A stretch of 6,565 nt of DNA from assembly GCA_903919215.1 (NCBI GenBank), contig CAIXHI010000084.1, positions 1-6,565 of the forward strand, written 5' to 3'. The stretch is from an uncultured Acidimicrobiaceae bacterium (lineage in GTDB: Bacteria > Actinomycetota > Acidimicrobiia > Acidimicrobiales > Ilumatobacteraceae). Within the stretch, counting starts at the first letter, position 1. Every line of letters starts with the position of its first letter. Shown here in pieces: positions 6,418 through 6,565 of the stretch. Below the pieces are notes generated by a model that was given only the letters and a program-made list of their open reading frames with translations, was not told the DNA's origin and did no database searches. Made by a program: the position numbers and the translations under genes.

Positions 6418-6420
6418 ACC

Positions 6421-6565
6421 ATGAAGACAGCGATCACCGAAATGTTGGGTATCGATGTGCCAATCCTCGCCTTCACCCACTGCCGCGACGTCGTCGCCGC
6501 AGTCACCAAGGCCGGCGGAATGGGCGTGCTCGGGGCCGTTGCCCACTCCCCCGAGCAACTCGAGA
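6421..6565 (+). CDS. Nitronate monooxygenase-family protein, 3' end outside window
   Basis: Forty-eight residues are visible before the window ends. The start MKTAITEMLGIDVPILAFTH, followed by CRDVVAAVTKAGGMGVLGA (21-39), is typical of the FMN-dependent TIM-barrel nitronate monooxygenase (2-nitropropane dioxygenase) family, where the first beta strand is followed by the AGGMG-type helix and glycine turn near the flavin. This subfamily has AFTHCRD where fungal-type enzymes have an APM motif. Such enzymes oxidise alkyl nitronates to carbonyls and nitrite, but many homologues have other or unknown substrates. An in-frame ATG at 6370 would add 17 residues. The family usually begins near the 6421 start, and the TANNNT box supports 6421. 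It is transcribed away from ywiC, so it is not part of that operon. The catalytic His lies beyond the window and cannot be checked. Confidence 0.8.
   Translation, partial: MKTAITEMLGIDVPILAFTHCRDVVAAVTKAGGMGVLGAVAHSPEQLE

Noticed and set aside
6370..6420. Upstream in-frame ATG at 6370 as the nitronate monooxygenase start
   Set aside because: It would add 17 residues not typical of the family and has AGGG 12 nt away, further than usual. The 6421 start has the family N-terminus and a TANNNT box, though 6370 cannot be excluded.

Overview
The window is high-GC, densely coded DNA. The protein families (actinobacterial-style TesB, YwiC-like plus RIC, the nitronate monooxygenase N-terminus), the GTG starts, the weak or absent Shine-Dalgarno sites and repeated TANNNT boxes about 6 nt before start codons suggest an actinobacterium, perhaps a member of the Acidimicrobiia. 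The phylum is an inference from these features and the class is a guess.

Layout: at the left edge a + strand gene, cut by the window start, encodes an MtfA-like zinc peptidase (1-645). It converges on a block of five minus-strand genes. Read in transcription order from the right, these are a YwiC-like membrane protein (6236-5460), a RIC/ScdA-type di-iron iron-sulfur repair protein (5463-4753), a large molybdenum hydroxylase subunit of the CO dehydrogenase form II/aldehyde oxidase type (4743-2344), an alpha/beta hydrolase (2283-1495) and an acyl-CoA thioesterase II (1498-674). On the right a divergent + strand gene, cut by the window end, starts a nitronate monooxygenase (6421 onward).

The minus-strand block is compact. 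YwiC/RIC overlap by 4 nt (GTGA), RIC and the Mo subunit are 9 nt apart, there is a 60-nt gap before the hydrolase, and hydrolase/TesB overlap by 4 nt (ATGA). YwiC plus RIC looks like a nitrosative or oxidative stress pair. The Mo subunit has neither its FeS nor its FAD partner subunit in the window, so its electron-transfer partners must be elsewhere. The hydrolase-TesB pair suggests hydrolytic steps on an ester or acyl-CoA, but no substrate can be read from the sequence.

The most interesting non-coding signals are the recurrent candidate leaderless promoters (before the Mo subunit, the hydrolase, the nitronate monooxygenase and a possible 13-residue leader peptide ahead of ywiC) and a perfect 17-nt palindrome lying over the candidate nitronate monooxygenase promoter. 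I found no RNA genes, mobile elements, CRISPR arrays or convincing intrinsic terminators. No clearly new system is demonstrated.
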